The position numbers and the translations under genes are program-made. From Paramacrobiotus metropolitanus (lineage: Eukaryota > Tardigrada > Eutardigrada > Parachela > Macrobiotidae), in NCBI RefSeq assembly GCF_019649055.1, contig NW_026570240.1, positions 744,001 to 808,000 on the forward strand: a stretch of DNA of 64,000 nt, in the 5' to 3' direction. The notes under the pieces were generated by a model. The model did not search any database. It saw nothing but the letters and a program-made list of their open reading frames with translations, and had not been told where the DNA came from. Numbering within the stretch: position 1 is the stretch's first letter; every line of letters starts with the position of its first letter. Positions 27,628 to 40,600 of the stretch are shown here, one piece after another.

Positions 27628-27675
27628 ACCGAGTACATTATTTCCAATCTTTCAATTGGAAATAATGTACTCGGT
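27628..27675. repeat. Perfect 21-bp hairpin
   Basis: Arms 27628-27648 and 27655-27675 are exact reverse complements around a 6-nt loop, the longest perfect hairpin found in the window. It lies just past the 3' side of the receptor relic on the - strand. It has the shape of a terminator-like stem or a recently made inverted duplication; no function can be assigned. Confidence 0.8.
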
Positions 27676-27713
27676 ATATTGTATCGTAATTTAATGCGCA
27701 GTATAAGATAACC

Positions 27714-28621
27714 TCAAGATTTCGCGCGAAATTGCACTGAAAAAAGACTCAAATTATTTAAAGCAAGGGTGTCGAAGAACTTACACTGAATGAGAATGGA
27801 GTGTGAAAGGACGAACAGCTGGAGGAAATCCCATATGACTTCTTTACCTGTCAGCATGATCGTGCTATCCACCGTGACATCCGTAGTTGAAATAAGCGCT
27901 ATTTGGCTAGCTCGGTTTACATACAGCTTAACAATACTTGTGAAGGCGAGTTTAGCCGGTATGCCGTGATAAAGTGTTATGCATCCTTTCTTCCGCAGTC
28001 TTAATTGGTGACCACAACCTGGACGATTGCCGACTGAATTTAAAGTCAATTAGGCAAGCCAATCTTAAGGTCACCACGGAGCGCAATGAAAACAAACGTA
28101 CGGCGTAGTGCGATACCAGTGGTTGTTGTAGCAGTTCATTAAGCTACTTAACATACAATCATAGTGGGGATCAGGGCGATAACGACCATCCCAAACTGCA
28201 TTATTAAAAGTAATCCAAACCGGCGCAATCTGTTGAACGCGGTGGCACAACTGATTAGAGGCGATCCTGTGTAATATTATATTGGTAAAAAATTTCCAGG
28301 AGTATTGACTATGCGGACGCAGGAATGACGAGGAGGCGGTCTTATCCGCGTATGTGCTGCGGCGTATCCAGAAAGCGCCGTTCAAGATGTGTTATCTCAC
28401 GAATTGAGCGTCGAAGATTCTACTGTTGTCCAGTCCTGAAGGACCCTTCGCAGGATATCCGCTTTCGTGAGATGATTTGATGAGAAAAAGCACGAATCTA
28501 TAGCTGAATGCATTGACACTGACTTGCCGGCTAACCAACCACGTATATAGAGTATTGTATCGGTAGCACAATATAAAGCCATCTGCTGATCGTATAACTT
28601 GTGTGCAGAACCCGTCCGCAC
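27714..28621 (-). pseudogene. Decayed nicotinic receptor ligand-binding domain
   Basis: Several overlapping - strand frames carry receptor-like segments in the right order but with frame changes. They are AHKLYDQQMALY (near 28603, compare AKRLYDDLM); VSVNAFSYRFVLFLIKS (about 28540-28490, compare [15 protein letters not shown]); LDNSRI (about 28430, compare WNDSKL); APVWITFNNAVWDGRY (about 28215-28175, compare [16 protein letters not shown]); VTVDSTIMLTGKEVIW followed one frame over by FPPAV (about 27880-27825, compare VTLMTK..PDGLVIWEPPAI). No Cys-loop pair, no YPCC and no transmembrane exons follow. It lies between receptors C and B on the same strand, as expected for a dead member of the cluster. 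Each match is weak; the conserved order makes the case. A heavily diverged live gene with extra introns is the alternative. Confidence 0.4.
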
Positions 28622-29651
28622 ATTTTACAGCATGCATCGTAAACTTTGGCAAGTAGTTATCATTCGCAATACTGCAGTTAAATATGGCTCTAAGCCATGC
28701 GCAATATAAGTATGTCACAAGTGCCTTTCTGAATAAGATTATTGTCTTATGAATTCCATTCTGTGCCTTAAAATCCAAATGTAAAACGTCATGGCTCATT
28801 AAAATCTGTCAAAGGGATCTGAAGTCCTTTTTTGTATGGAGACTTGGAATTTATTAAGCAAGATGATCGCGATGTACTATCTCTCATCCATCAAACGGAG
28901 GATGTATTCTACTAGTTTATAATGATGCTGTGTAGTCACCACTGGAAAACAAAAAAATATAAAAATCGGTTGGTAGCACAAGTTGCTTATAGTATCGCGC
29001 TTATATACCGATTGTTTTAACCATCAACTGTGAGTCGTGACCCCACGGTATAATGGCGATTCTTTACTCCACCACTAGTAAATATTAATGTATTGGTGAT
29101 GTTTCACGATCATTACGACGATCAGCAAGCGGTAGCAATCTCTAGCATTGTAAAAACGTTGTAACAAACTTTATCATGAAACGAAAAATATGTAGAAAGA
29201 CCAATATATATATTTATAGAAACATGATTAATTTCTCACTAATATTGTTGGTAACTGAAAAATATTATCGACTAATGGTAAGAACTGCAAACTCTAATGT
29301 ATGTGGCAAAAAAAATCGTTCAATCAGTGCAGTAAATTTAAGCTTTTACCGTAGCAGCAATTAGCATTTTTCGTATATGCCTAAAATGTGCACGGCATTT
29401 TTCCTTTCCATCTTCCTTCTGAAAACAAAATCCATGCATGCCAACTGGCGTCTAATGCTATACAGTATTGCTACAACAGTTTTGATTCTCCATTTTTAAT
29501 CATTCGGTAAGCAGATAATGAGCTATCCACAAACGCGAAGCATCACAAGCAAAACAGTGCACTAAACAGAGAATACAAGACGTTTAATTACTTTATTTAA
29601 TGAGCTTTATTACTGAACATTCTCCAAGGTGACAACTTTTGTTTGTTTGTA

Positions 29652-32600
29652 TTATCGAACGCATCGAAAATCTCCAAAGATTTCCTGCTCCTGCATAAGG
29701 ATGGACAATGAGCCAGCAGCCGTGACAATAAAAAATATCCACAACAAGCCTGCAGTACCAAAAATTGCAATGTCATTTCCTATTTAAATTTTTGCATGAA
29801 TTTCTTTATTTCCGAGGTATATATGCGTCGTAAACAGAGACAGCTTATACAAGTATCGGTCCGCAATTTTCATTCTTTACAGTAGCTCACCCCGGTCAAT
29901 TACCGTAGCCATCCATTTCCAGTCTTCTTCAATCTGAAAACGAACTTTCTTATTTTATTTCTCATGCTACGATATTTACCATAATGCATTCTTGTATAGA
30001 TGTATTGTACCTGTCGTATGTGATCCTTCCTCCTATACGAATCCGCAATAACGTCTAGTGCATCAAAGTATCTGCGATTATGTCTGAGAGCGTCAGTCGG
30101 ATCGTCTATCAAATCCGATGTGATCGATTCGGTCCTAACCAACGGTATTTTGGATCGTTTTCTGTTTTGAGCAGTTAATTCTTGCAGTTCTATCAAATTT
30201 TCTTTTTGAAAGCATTCGGGTGGTTCCATCGTGTGGCTTGTGCGGGGTGTTGCAGTAGCACTGTTAACATTCGGTGAAGCGGCTTTCCCACCGGGAATGG
30301 AGAGGTTACGAACCGAAAACTGATGAGATCGCACGTATCTAGTCGAAAAGCAGTATGTTGTTTAAACTTGAATTATTGACGCAAAAGTTTTGACCAGCCT
30401 ACTGTACAATGTAACAGCTGATATTTCGAATTTTGAGTTTCTTTCAGTGCTAGTTATACATACTCGTATGTATACCGGTGACATACAGTTACACATATAT
30501 GTATGGAACAAAGCAATCAAACCGGCTGTTTTTCATGAGAATCATGTTTACAAAACATCAACGTACCGACGAGGCTTCCTCATCAGGAATATTACGGGCA
30601 AAAACTGAAAAAATAAATACTGAACCCATTTGGGTGGTGCCGGATGGATTTTTGGGCTTCGGTAATGTAGATGGATAGTCCAAACAGTGACCACAACAGA
30701 GACGAAATTCATCACAAAAGCGAACAATAGATATCTGCAAAGGTAGCGTACATGATCTATGTATTGTGACTGTTTTTTAATTAACAGTTAATGTTTATTT
30801 CTTACTTAGCCATTAAAGGCAAGTCTTTAGAGGGAGGCAAAATTTTGGAAACCAGCAGAAGGTAAAATACCAAGGTCACTGAAAAGAAATTATTCCACTT
30901 GGCACAATGTTAATGTATATCACTCTGTACAGCAGACTCATGTCCCTACTTATTTTCTTGGTTAATTAAGCTCTAAGGTTTTGTGTAATTTACTTTTGAT
31001 GATCTTATGCGACTAATTATGCAGTTTACTCACCAGAAATCGATATGCTTAAGGCCACCTTTTCTCTGAAACCATGATTGGCAATTAATACAGGCATAGA
31101 CACAAGAACAGACACAATCAAACGATTCGAAAGCTTACCCGCTAGCGGAAGGCAAATAAAATACAAGGACCTGTATAAAAATTATATAAAAAATCTGTAT
31201 CAGAAAAAATGCCGTCTAAACGCAATTACTCTAAACTTACTGTTAGAAAGGTCACCAAGCAAGTAGGAATGAGCAAATTGACTGTATAAAATAGTGGCCT
31301 TCTTTGTATCACAAAATAATACACCATTTCAATGCGAGGCTGTTTATCTGGAGTGTAGTAAAACATTGGTTGGCCTTTTGCTTCCAGAATGCACCACGTT
31401 CCTAAAATTAATCATGTTTTACAGTTCACACTTCTACGTAAAATGTTTCGATAACATAAGAAAAATTATAAATCGGCATGTTTTGTATACCGGAATCCGT
31501 GAAGTCAGTTAGATCAACAAAATTTGTTTCGCCGAAAGATTCAAGAAGAACTTCTTGAGAATTCCATGTCCAAGAACGAAAACGCATTTTGCATGTTTGA
31601 ATCTGCAGAGAACGCGAGACAACTTTACAGCATTCGAAAGCCTGCTAAATCTTACTGACCGTAAATATATATTGATTTAGAAATATTTTCTTATTCAAAT
31701 ATATAGAGTACTGGAGCAGCAAAAGTTCGCCTAATTCCACATACGGTAGCCTCTTTCCTATAAGAACAGGAAACTGACCGACGTCAGTTTGCACGGATCG
31801 GCAAAACGTGCACGGATCGGCGACGGAGAGAACATTGAATTTGAGTCAGCATATGACCGTACATTACAATTTGGATAATTAGTTTTTGAAAAAAGATAAG
31901 TTCATAAAATTAAATTTAAATAACATTTATACAATTGATAAATCACTTTTTTTTACTCGAAGGAAATAATAAAATGAGTTTACCGAAATCATGAAATGTA
32001 CGTCGACATCATTGTTAATTACGGCACTGCGCATCGTTGCAACATCAGATCTACTTCTATACATGTAAAATTCGATAACAACATAATATATAGTCGCTAT
32101 TGATGCTACTACACGCATATTCACTTCGTACGTCAAAAGGGAAATAGACGACATTGATCTCGCAAGTTGATTTATAAATTGATGGAGGTAGCCAACTGAT
32201 GTCTCCTTTAGAGTAAATGACAACTGCAAAAAAATACAGATTTCAACACAAACTTGAATAAAACAGTTCTGTCTTTCTATAGTAAAACCACATATTTATA
32301 ATTGTACACTTAAATGTGAACTAGACCGGGCAATTCTAGTTTCCAGACTATTCACCACGGCATCTTATCACTACAGTTCGATTGTTGAAGGAGAAAAGCT
32401 TAATGGGTTTTTGACAACTTTCTTGCACTCATTCCAGAATCATATTTTCGATGATACTTCAAGATATGAATGCGCAAAGGATGACAAATTACTTGAAGAC
32501 GAATATCTAGTAATTTAGTTACGGCCAAGATTGATGAGTGCAACTTGGTTGTGCTAGAAAATTAGCAGATCCAGATGGGCGGTTCAATACTTGGTTCGCT

Positions 32601-35440
32601 AACGGCTTTACCATTTTGCACGCTCACGTAAAATGATATAAGTAACAATTAGCAACTGCGCGATAAAACTGATTACATGCATTTGCCTTCACCTCTACTG
32701 GTAGAGCAAAAGATTGACTTACCATTGGATTTATAACTAACTCCGTACTTTCCGTCAGCACTGCAAACGATCATAATTGTCCGCTTAAAATCACACGCAG
32801 GAAGAAATCCCAACTTACTTGTTCAAAAGAACGACGTCCGGCGTCCACACTTTATCGGCAGGCATCCTGACGGCCTGGATATTTCCGTACTTTTCAGGTG
32901 TCCAAGCCAACTGTGGATCGTTCCAACCCTTGAAAGTATTATGCCAGTTATTAAAATTGTAAATAAAAATTGTCGAAATTTACGAAAGCACTTACCAACC
33001 TATACCATAAATTAGTCTTGAAAACCTGGTCTCTCTCGTTCTAAAATTACAAAATGATCAATGATCAGGACTAGCAGCTTATACTGGAAAAATTCCCTTC
33101 CCACAAATTTGACTCACCACGCCTAGGATTAAGACTAGAACAATCCCAAAATGAATTTTAACTGGATCGCTTAAATTGGTAACAGGACGAATCAGTGTGT
33201 TGTAGCCGTATGATAGATCTCGTATGAGCGCGCCTTGATTTTCCGCTGATCCTGTAACATCAGTTCATGGCATTAGTAAGGAAATGTAATTGTTTTTTCG
33301 GACACCATGACGGAGCACACGCATGCGTTTGTATATCAGGTACAACTTGGGCTGTAGCCTGAGTCTGATCGCTGCGTAACTTGCTGCTCATAATCAATAT
33401 GTTACTTCCGAGATCGATGGATTGGATCCCGGATCCCTAATCTAAGATTAAGGTTCTTTATTCGGCTACTTAAAATAACAGTCTCCACTGCGAGCTATGG
33501 CAAGTAATCAAGCAATGTACTGGTTCGGCATTTACTCCAGAATTTCATATTGGAGATTCTTCGATTGCAATGACAGAATGCAATAACATAACCACAGTTT
33601 ACAGATTTTGAATAATAATTTAAACAAATCCTCGATCTGAGCGTGACAAATTCAGTAATCCGCATTTTTTGCTAGGGCACGAACAAATGACTACGTTAAA
33701 TGTTAGTAACCTTTATAAGTATGGGGAAAAAGGTATGTAGCAGTGTGCGTACCACATGCGCTGTTTATAGTTAGCGAAAACAGAAATTTTTAACACAATA
33801 TATAATCACAATATGGGTTTAGATTAATTATTATCAGATATTATTACTACTGTGCAACAAACGCATTAAAGCGGAAAGGTTTTATTTGACAACTCTGAAA
33901 ATGAAAAGCAGACCTACCAAAGTGTTACTGTAGTCGCGAGTCAAAACGCTTAATTTTCATACATAATATGCTATGCAGATACGACTCACTGTACGAAAAT
34001 ACGGCATTTTCACGCGTAATGCAGTAATTAGTATTTAGTAGCGTAATGCAATAGATTCTTAAAAACAATGTTTACGTATTTCTGCATTGGCTTTTTTCTT
34101 TTGTGCTACGCATGCGCTTCCCTGTGCCCGAGTACGGATGCCGTATATGATAATATTATATTGGCAAATAAATATCGATGTCGTATTATACGAATCCGCT
34201 GCACATGTGAATTTAATAAAGTATAGTAGCGCAAACAAGCGAGCCACTTGCCGCTGAATAAACATTCGTCAAGAGAAGCGATATCCAGGAGCTTTCTTTC
34301 CGGACCGCTTCCCATTCAATCAACGCTTTTCTGGAATTTTTTCTAGAACCCGGTTATATGAGTTTTCCATTCATTTTGAACCACTTATGAGGACAGCCTT
34401 ATTTGCGGAGACGGCTAGTTCTGCCATACACTGCTCTTAATATACGTAAATGTCTGCTTTATATACATTCATATTCCAGGCCAGTCCAATTCAGTGTAAG
34501 CTTACCTTTCCGTCTGCGGGGAATAGCAGTGCAAGCATTCAGATCACTTACATTTGTCAATTTTTTAATCGAACTTTTTTTGAATGGCAAACCTTCTCGG
34601 CTTTCTTCAACGTCTTTTTTCTTTCTTCAACAAACAGCTCTTTTCCGAAAGTTGTACTATTAATTAGCCTATCGAAACCCATATACCAGCTAGGGCGATT
34701 TCCTATGGATATCAGTTCATTCAGTTGAGCATTTCTTATTCCGTTTCGTTTAGCAAACCCGTTTACTATAGAAGTTTTTTATTAGTTCGCTAGGTATTTG
34801 AAAAGACTGTTAGTGTATACTTTATGATTCAATCAGAAATAATCATGGCATTTGACGAGACAATTAACCATCTCAACCACTCAGCTATTTTGTTATACGA
34901 GTACTGTAAATTCTCGAATTTGCCGCATAGTAAAAGCCGGGCTGTATTACTGAATGGCTGCATGGATGGCGCATCTAGGCATACAGCATCATCAACTACT
35001 TGGAATACGTCTAAAATGACCACTCGCAAAGATCCAGAAAAGTGTTTTCTAGAGCACGACAGACTCAATCCGATCACTTATACCATCCAATTCCCAAGAG
35101 CTTTATCGCTGCTCTCGTCCTCAGACATGCTCATTGTTAATTCCGCTGATTTTTTACCAAACATCACAATTTGCAGCCAGAAATGCAGTGATCTACCTGC
35201 TGCTATCAAGTTGTAGTATTGTGCGCTGCCAATCGATCTTGCATTTACGAAGGTTTACCAAATAAACAACTCACCGAAGTATGAGTATGCTGATACTTGA
35301 TCACACACCGATAACCGTATAATCCAGATTAGTACTCCACACAAAAAACTATTACATCGGCGATATATGGCAATTGTTTCTCCAGTACTCGTACCGCTAT
35401 ACGCTAACAACAAAATTAATTGCAAAAGCCGCATTATCAT
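29652..35440 (-). CDS. Nicotinic receptor non-alpha subunit, unusual TM2 (C)
   Basis: About 503 aa. Exons in transcript order: 35440-35395, 33251-33118, 33040-32996, 32928-32819, 32760-32723, 32223-32132, 31602-31491, 31401-31241, 31170-31139, 31065-31034, 30878-30806, 30734-30567, 30338-30011, 29933-29891, 29749-29652; phases agree. Exon 1 encodes only a signal peptide ([16 protein letters not shown]) and is followed by a 2.1-kb intron. The ligand-binding domain has [25 protein letters not shown] and an intact Cys-loop ([15 protein letters not shown]), but no vicinal cysteines, so it is a non-alpha subunit. TM2 runs [19 protein letters not shown], then LVSKILPPS. Compared with A and B this is T2'A, L9'V and, most strikingly, E20'K in the outer ring, while the -1' Glu of GEK is kept. 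[13 protein letters not shown] opens the cytoplasmic loop. The agonist cannot be inferred. Confidence 0.88.
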
Positions 35441-37603
35441 TATAATATCCGAATCCCATGATGTGGTCAGATGTTAACATTACTTGTTAAGACTCAAATA
35501 TCTATAAAGTATTCCAAGGGAGAACTGTGCCGATGACCGCAAACAAATGCACATTTGGCAGTACGTAGGCACATAAATTAAAATAGTGATTTCGGTTAAA
35601 ATGTTAAAATGCAGCGAAAGTGGTCACAATTATTGCTGTCGGTGTGCGTGCACCGCGCACCGCATCTTAGTGCCACAATAGTCTAATTTGCACATTTCCC
35701 CGAGAACCTCCCCCTCCATTAAACCACAGCAGAAAAATCATCAACTGATCCAATATTGATATCAATCAAGCGCTTAAATGGACCATCACAGAGGGTTTTG
35801 CTCAAAAGTAAAAATTATATATGGTAAATAACGTGATCATAAAGGAGCAGTTGTATCAGGAATGGAGCCGGTTACAACGTCGATAATGTTAGTAGAGGGC
35901 TGAGAATGAAATGCAAATACGGACAGTTATCGTTGGGGATATGGTAGCGGTCGATCCCTTGTGGACTCTCGACTCGTGTATGTTTATGTGTATGTGCGCT
36001 GTGTACGTATTGTATACTTGCCTACATGTGGAATATATTCGTTCCCCGATCATGGCTGCCTGGCTGCGCTGTCTGTCCAAGCAACACTCATTTCGGGCCG
36101 AACAGATTTTGCGGCCGGAAGTTGAACGATGTTTATGCCAAGGAAATGCAGAGCGGCCCTTTTGTGCACTGTCCCAGCTGCAAGGATAAAACAGGGCGTG
36201 GTCTAAACGTACGGCAGAGTTTTTCCCATCTGCGTATTGACTTCAGCCCACTTTTTGACAGCATAACCTTACTTCCACCTTTTTCATAAGATTCGGGATT
36301 TGGTCTATTCGCCCCGATGTCTAATAAATGTCAAAAACCCCGTGTAATCGCACGAATGCGGATCCACTGCTCACATCTGTAGAATTTATAGGTACCCGGT
36401 AGAAATAAGGAGTGAAAAATTGAGGAGGAATACTTTAGATGCTCGAACGGAACATAAAGGCAGAGGTTGTCACAATGCCGGTGCGGCGTGCAATGGTCAA
36501 ACGCGTCAATCGTCGTGAAAGTATATGCCTTACTGCCTACCGGGCAGTGCAGACTACGGGTTACTTACTAACGATTTTTTTAAAAATACTTTTTACAATG
36601 ATTGTACGGTTAACTTAAATCTGCTTAAATTAAATCCGTTCATGTTTATAACACACGATGATGTTTATGATGTTTATAACACACAGGAGTGATGATATGA
36701 ACGACACAAGCATACTGTACCGATATACCGCTTCTATGCACAGCCATAACTTAAACCGTTTTATTATGCAACGTTGTGATATAGCAAGCGGAATTGTTTT
36801 TATTTACTTAATTTTACTTTTTACATACAACTTGTGCGCCATAGTTATAGTAATGTCCTGTAACGCTAATGACAGTAATATGTAATGTGTATAAAACTTT
36901 CCTTCTTTTCGGTACAGTGCTGACGTGTATTTTGTGCAAAGCAATCCTTTGGACGCTTTTTGTATTGCAATGTAAGTTATGCATTATACTTAAACGAAAT
37001 TAATTCTTCTGTTATATTTACTAGGCTGTAATTTACCATTAGTAAATATAGTAAGTACTCCGATTTCATGGAGTTTGCTAATATCGTGCGATCAGCGAAT
37101 ACTGAAATTCGCTTAATTACTGGAGCACGCCGGCACGGTGTCGGTGTCAGACCCGCCTGCCGCTGCCCGACCAGTCTGTGCTGATAGTTGCACTTTAAAA
37201 CTGCCTGCCAGCGGCTTGGCCTGCTTCATCGTCAGCTGTGACATCATTTGCATATTGATAAAAATTCCAGCAGTGCTTACTTATCAGAACATGATCATGC
37301 CTGGTCCATATTCATTTTAAGTTTTTAACAATGTAAGGAGTGGTTCTTTCTTTATCCGTTTACCATGTGTACGTTTCGTGGTTGCGACAAATATTTCGCA
37401 GTGCGCTGTTTTGTTCTAATTTGGTTGCACTAACATATATCCAAAACATTTGTTTTCATCGAAAGCCGCGCATTTATCGGTTTTGCGCTTACTAACAAGG
37501 GTTTGCGCGCAGTTGCTGGTTTAGCTCGTTGGATGGCAAAAACTCCTGCAGCGTCAGGATAGCAGTACCGGTGCCTGAATTCTGGAAGATCGCATAAGCT
37601 AAG
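35441..37603. other. Intergenic between receptor C and Dicer, one Cys-rich frame
   Basis: A divergent promoter region between receptor C (-) and Dicer (+). It holds one notable + frame, 36026-36289, with CAVCPSNTHFGPNRFCGRKL and then FVHCPSCKDK. The C-x2-C ... C ... H-C-x2-C spacing suggests zinc binding and looks like an exon. I see no partner exons and cannot name a family, so no gene is called. Confidence 0.35.
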
Positions 37604-40600
37604 ATGTCCGCCATACAATCGTCAACGGAGAAGTTTATAGCTCGTCCTTATCAGGTAAGTTTGAAATAATTGCCGGATAAATCTGAGTCTTCTACAGTTT
37701 GAATATTGTTTGTATGTTGATGGTTATTGCGTGTAGTAGTTTGATAAACCATACTTTACCACAGAGCGTTTGCGATTTTGCTAGCTTTTAATTTGCCTGA
37801 ATAGCTAAAAACGGTATAAAAGTTAAGCGCGACTGAAAATTGCGAATGTCAGCCTGTTTTTGTTTCAGGATGAATTGATTCAAAAAGCCCTGAAAGAGGA
37901 CATTATCTGCGTGCTCGGAACTGGTGCGAGTATTTTGCTTACTGATTCATTTAGTTGTCGTATATCGCTTGCATTTACTGGTTACTAAAGAATACAGTCT
38001 GTTAACGTTCAGTCTGTTAATCTAGGTACTGGGAAGACTTACATTGCAGTCCAGGTCATACAGCATGAGCGGCATGAATTGATAGAGGATTTGGAAAACG
38101 GAGGCAAACGATCCGTTTTCCTTGTTCCAACAGGTTGTTTCTCGGCGTTCACTTACCATGTTCGCACGCAGGATATAATCGGCATTGTTCGAATTATTTT
38201 AGTCGCTCTTGTGGAGCAGCAGGGAACCGTTCTTTTCAACCATACTGGGCTTAGCGTGGGAAGTAAGGAAATTCCGTGGACACTGTGAGGCCAAAATCAT
38301 TTTTGCTTATCGCCTGATAACTATATTTTTCAGAGTATTGCTCGTCGGAAAACATCGATGATTTGGATATTCCGGGATGGAAGCGCGAGTTTCGGACGAA
38401 GAAAATTCTTGTGATGGTGCCAGATGTACTGAAAGATTTGCTGGAAAAGGCATTTCTGTGTACGTAGAAACAACTTTTCCGGATTCATTTGATTGTTATC
38501 CAGATCTGTTGTCTTTTGACTGTTTTCTAGCCTATGTTACAGTTTTTATTTTTTTGGAATAGTTAACTGTGAAATACCGACGTTCGTTATAACTGAGAAG
38601 TGCAGTCGCATGATGGTTTCTGATATTTTATAGTGCCAAAACACATTAATCGGCTGATCGTGGACGAATGCCATCACGCAGGTGGAGAGGAACATCCGTA
38701 TCGACAAATTATGCGTCTTTTGCATGCCAGCACGGATCGTGGTCCGAGAATTTTAGGCTTGACGGCGTCTGGTATTAACGTCAGGCTTAAAAAGAAAAAC
38801 AGGACTCCACAAGAACAGCTGGAAGATGAAATCAAGCAACTGGAGTCATGTCTTGGTTGCAAAGTTGTGACATCTGTGGATGAGTCCCTGAACGAGTATG
38901 GAGCTCGTCCCAGCCCGAATATTGTGACTTTTCAGGTGCGGTAACTTTAAGTACTTTCCGAGTTCTGCTGACGCTTCATTTTTTTGTTTTGCACAGTCTG
39001 ACATGATCTGGAATCCCAGTGTACTCACATGGGCGAAAATGTTTTGTAGTTTTGGATGTGAAGTTAATACCACAAAGTTTTGTGCATTCGCTTTGTACCT
39101 TACACCTACTGAAGTTGAATATATTTTATTTTAGGTTTTTCGACCCAACGGTACGGACCAGGAAATCATAGAAAGCATTAATGAAACCGTTGATTGGCTG
39201 GATAATGCAAAGAAATGTGACTTTTCGTCGCGCCCAACAAATTTGGACGCCTCACCACTCGACAGCGAAAAATGGGTTAAAGATTCCATAAAGGAGATCA
39301 AAAATGCGGTTTCACAAGTGCACAATACTTTGACTACTATGGGAATTTACTGTGCCTACATAGTAAGGACTAAGGATGCTGTAAACGAAATCACAAGTTA
39401 TTAATGAAATCATAAAGCGCACAAAATTTAACGTTAGGGGCTTAGATAATTAAGGGGTTAGATAATTCAAGTAATGCGATAATTTAGTTTGTTAGTACGG
39501 ATGCGTTTTTAGACATCTCAACAGTTGCTAAAGGACCTGAAGATGATGCTGAGCCGAGGTTTATTTCGAAGAGACCTCTCCGAGCTGGTCAGCGCCTGTA
39601 TCTGCAGACTTCAACAAATCGGTACCTGGTTCGAGGTGGCTTACACTATTCCTCAAGCGCAGCCAAATTGCAGCGACCGTTTCCTGCTGAGGCTTGTGAC
39701 ACCGAAAGTAATAAAGTTGCTGGAATTGTTTCAACCGTATGTCGTGGCTTCCGCAGGAGCCGGGGGTATGTTCTTAGTTCTTAAGAGTACCTATTTCTGT
39801 AGGTTTTGTTACACACAATGTCTTAATTTCCAGAAAGGAGCAACGAACTGTGTTGCATCGTGTTCGTAAAAGAGCGGTATAACGCATGGGCTCTACATCA
39901 GTTTTTGCAGCTCCTACGTACTACTAGGGAGAAGAACTATGAATGGATCAATACCGGATTTTGTGTGGGACAGCTAGAGGAAAGCGGTTCAGAAGGCAAG
40001 TGTTCCATTTCGCGTCACTTTTTTATGCCTGTCGGATAATTTCGCATTTTCACTGGTTTTACTGGTTTACTGGTTTTTTTTACTGGTTTTTTTACTGTTT
40101 TTTTTACTGGTTTTTCACTGGTTTCATTTTCACTGGTTTTACTTACGTTGTCGTGTTTTGTAGAAACCATTGGAGACAAGATCGGCTTGTCTGCCACTCA
40201 ATTGAAAGCGACGTTATCGAAATTCCGCAGCGGAGAGTTGAATGTTTTGATTGCCACGGACGTTGTCGAGGAAGGTTTTGATGTTCGTGAATGCAATTTG
40301 ATTATAAGGTAATTTCCTCCAGATAGAAAAAATTAAACATGTTCGAATTTTTAACATATTTAACAACCGTTGCGCAGTTAGCTCCTGCCTTACACAGTAT
40401 ATATATATTTATTATATATATGTAATTTTGTCTGCGTCATATACTGGTACTTATCATGTTTGTCCGCGCACCTTAATGGCGTAAACAATTGCCCTACTCC
40501 GTATCGTTTTCCCGGCATATAACTTGATTTCAACGAACCAGGGGTTGTAGTTTTTACAAGCTTAATTTGGAGTTTTACTAGATTCAACGAACCTACGACT

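Noticed and set aside
31927-32229. 100-codon - strand frame resembling a membrane protein
   Set aside because: It overlaps receptor C's Cys-loop exon in another frame; the receptor frame ([11 protein letters not shown]) is the real one.
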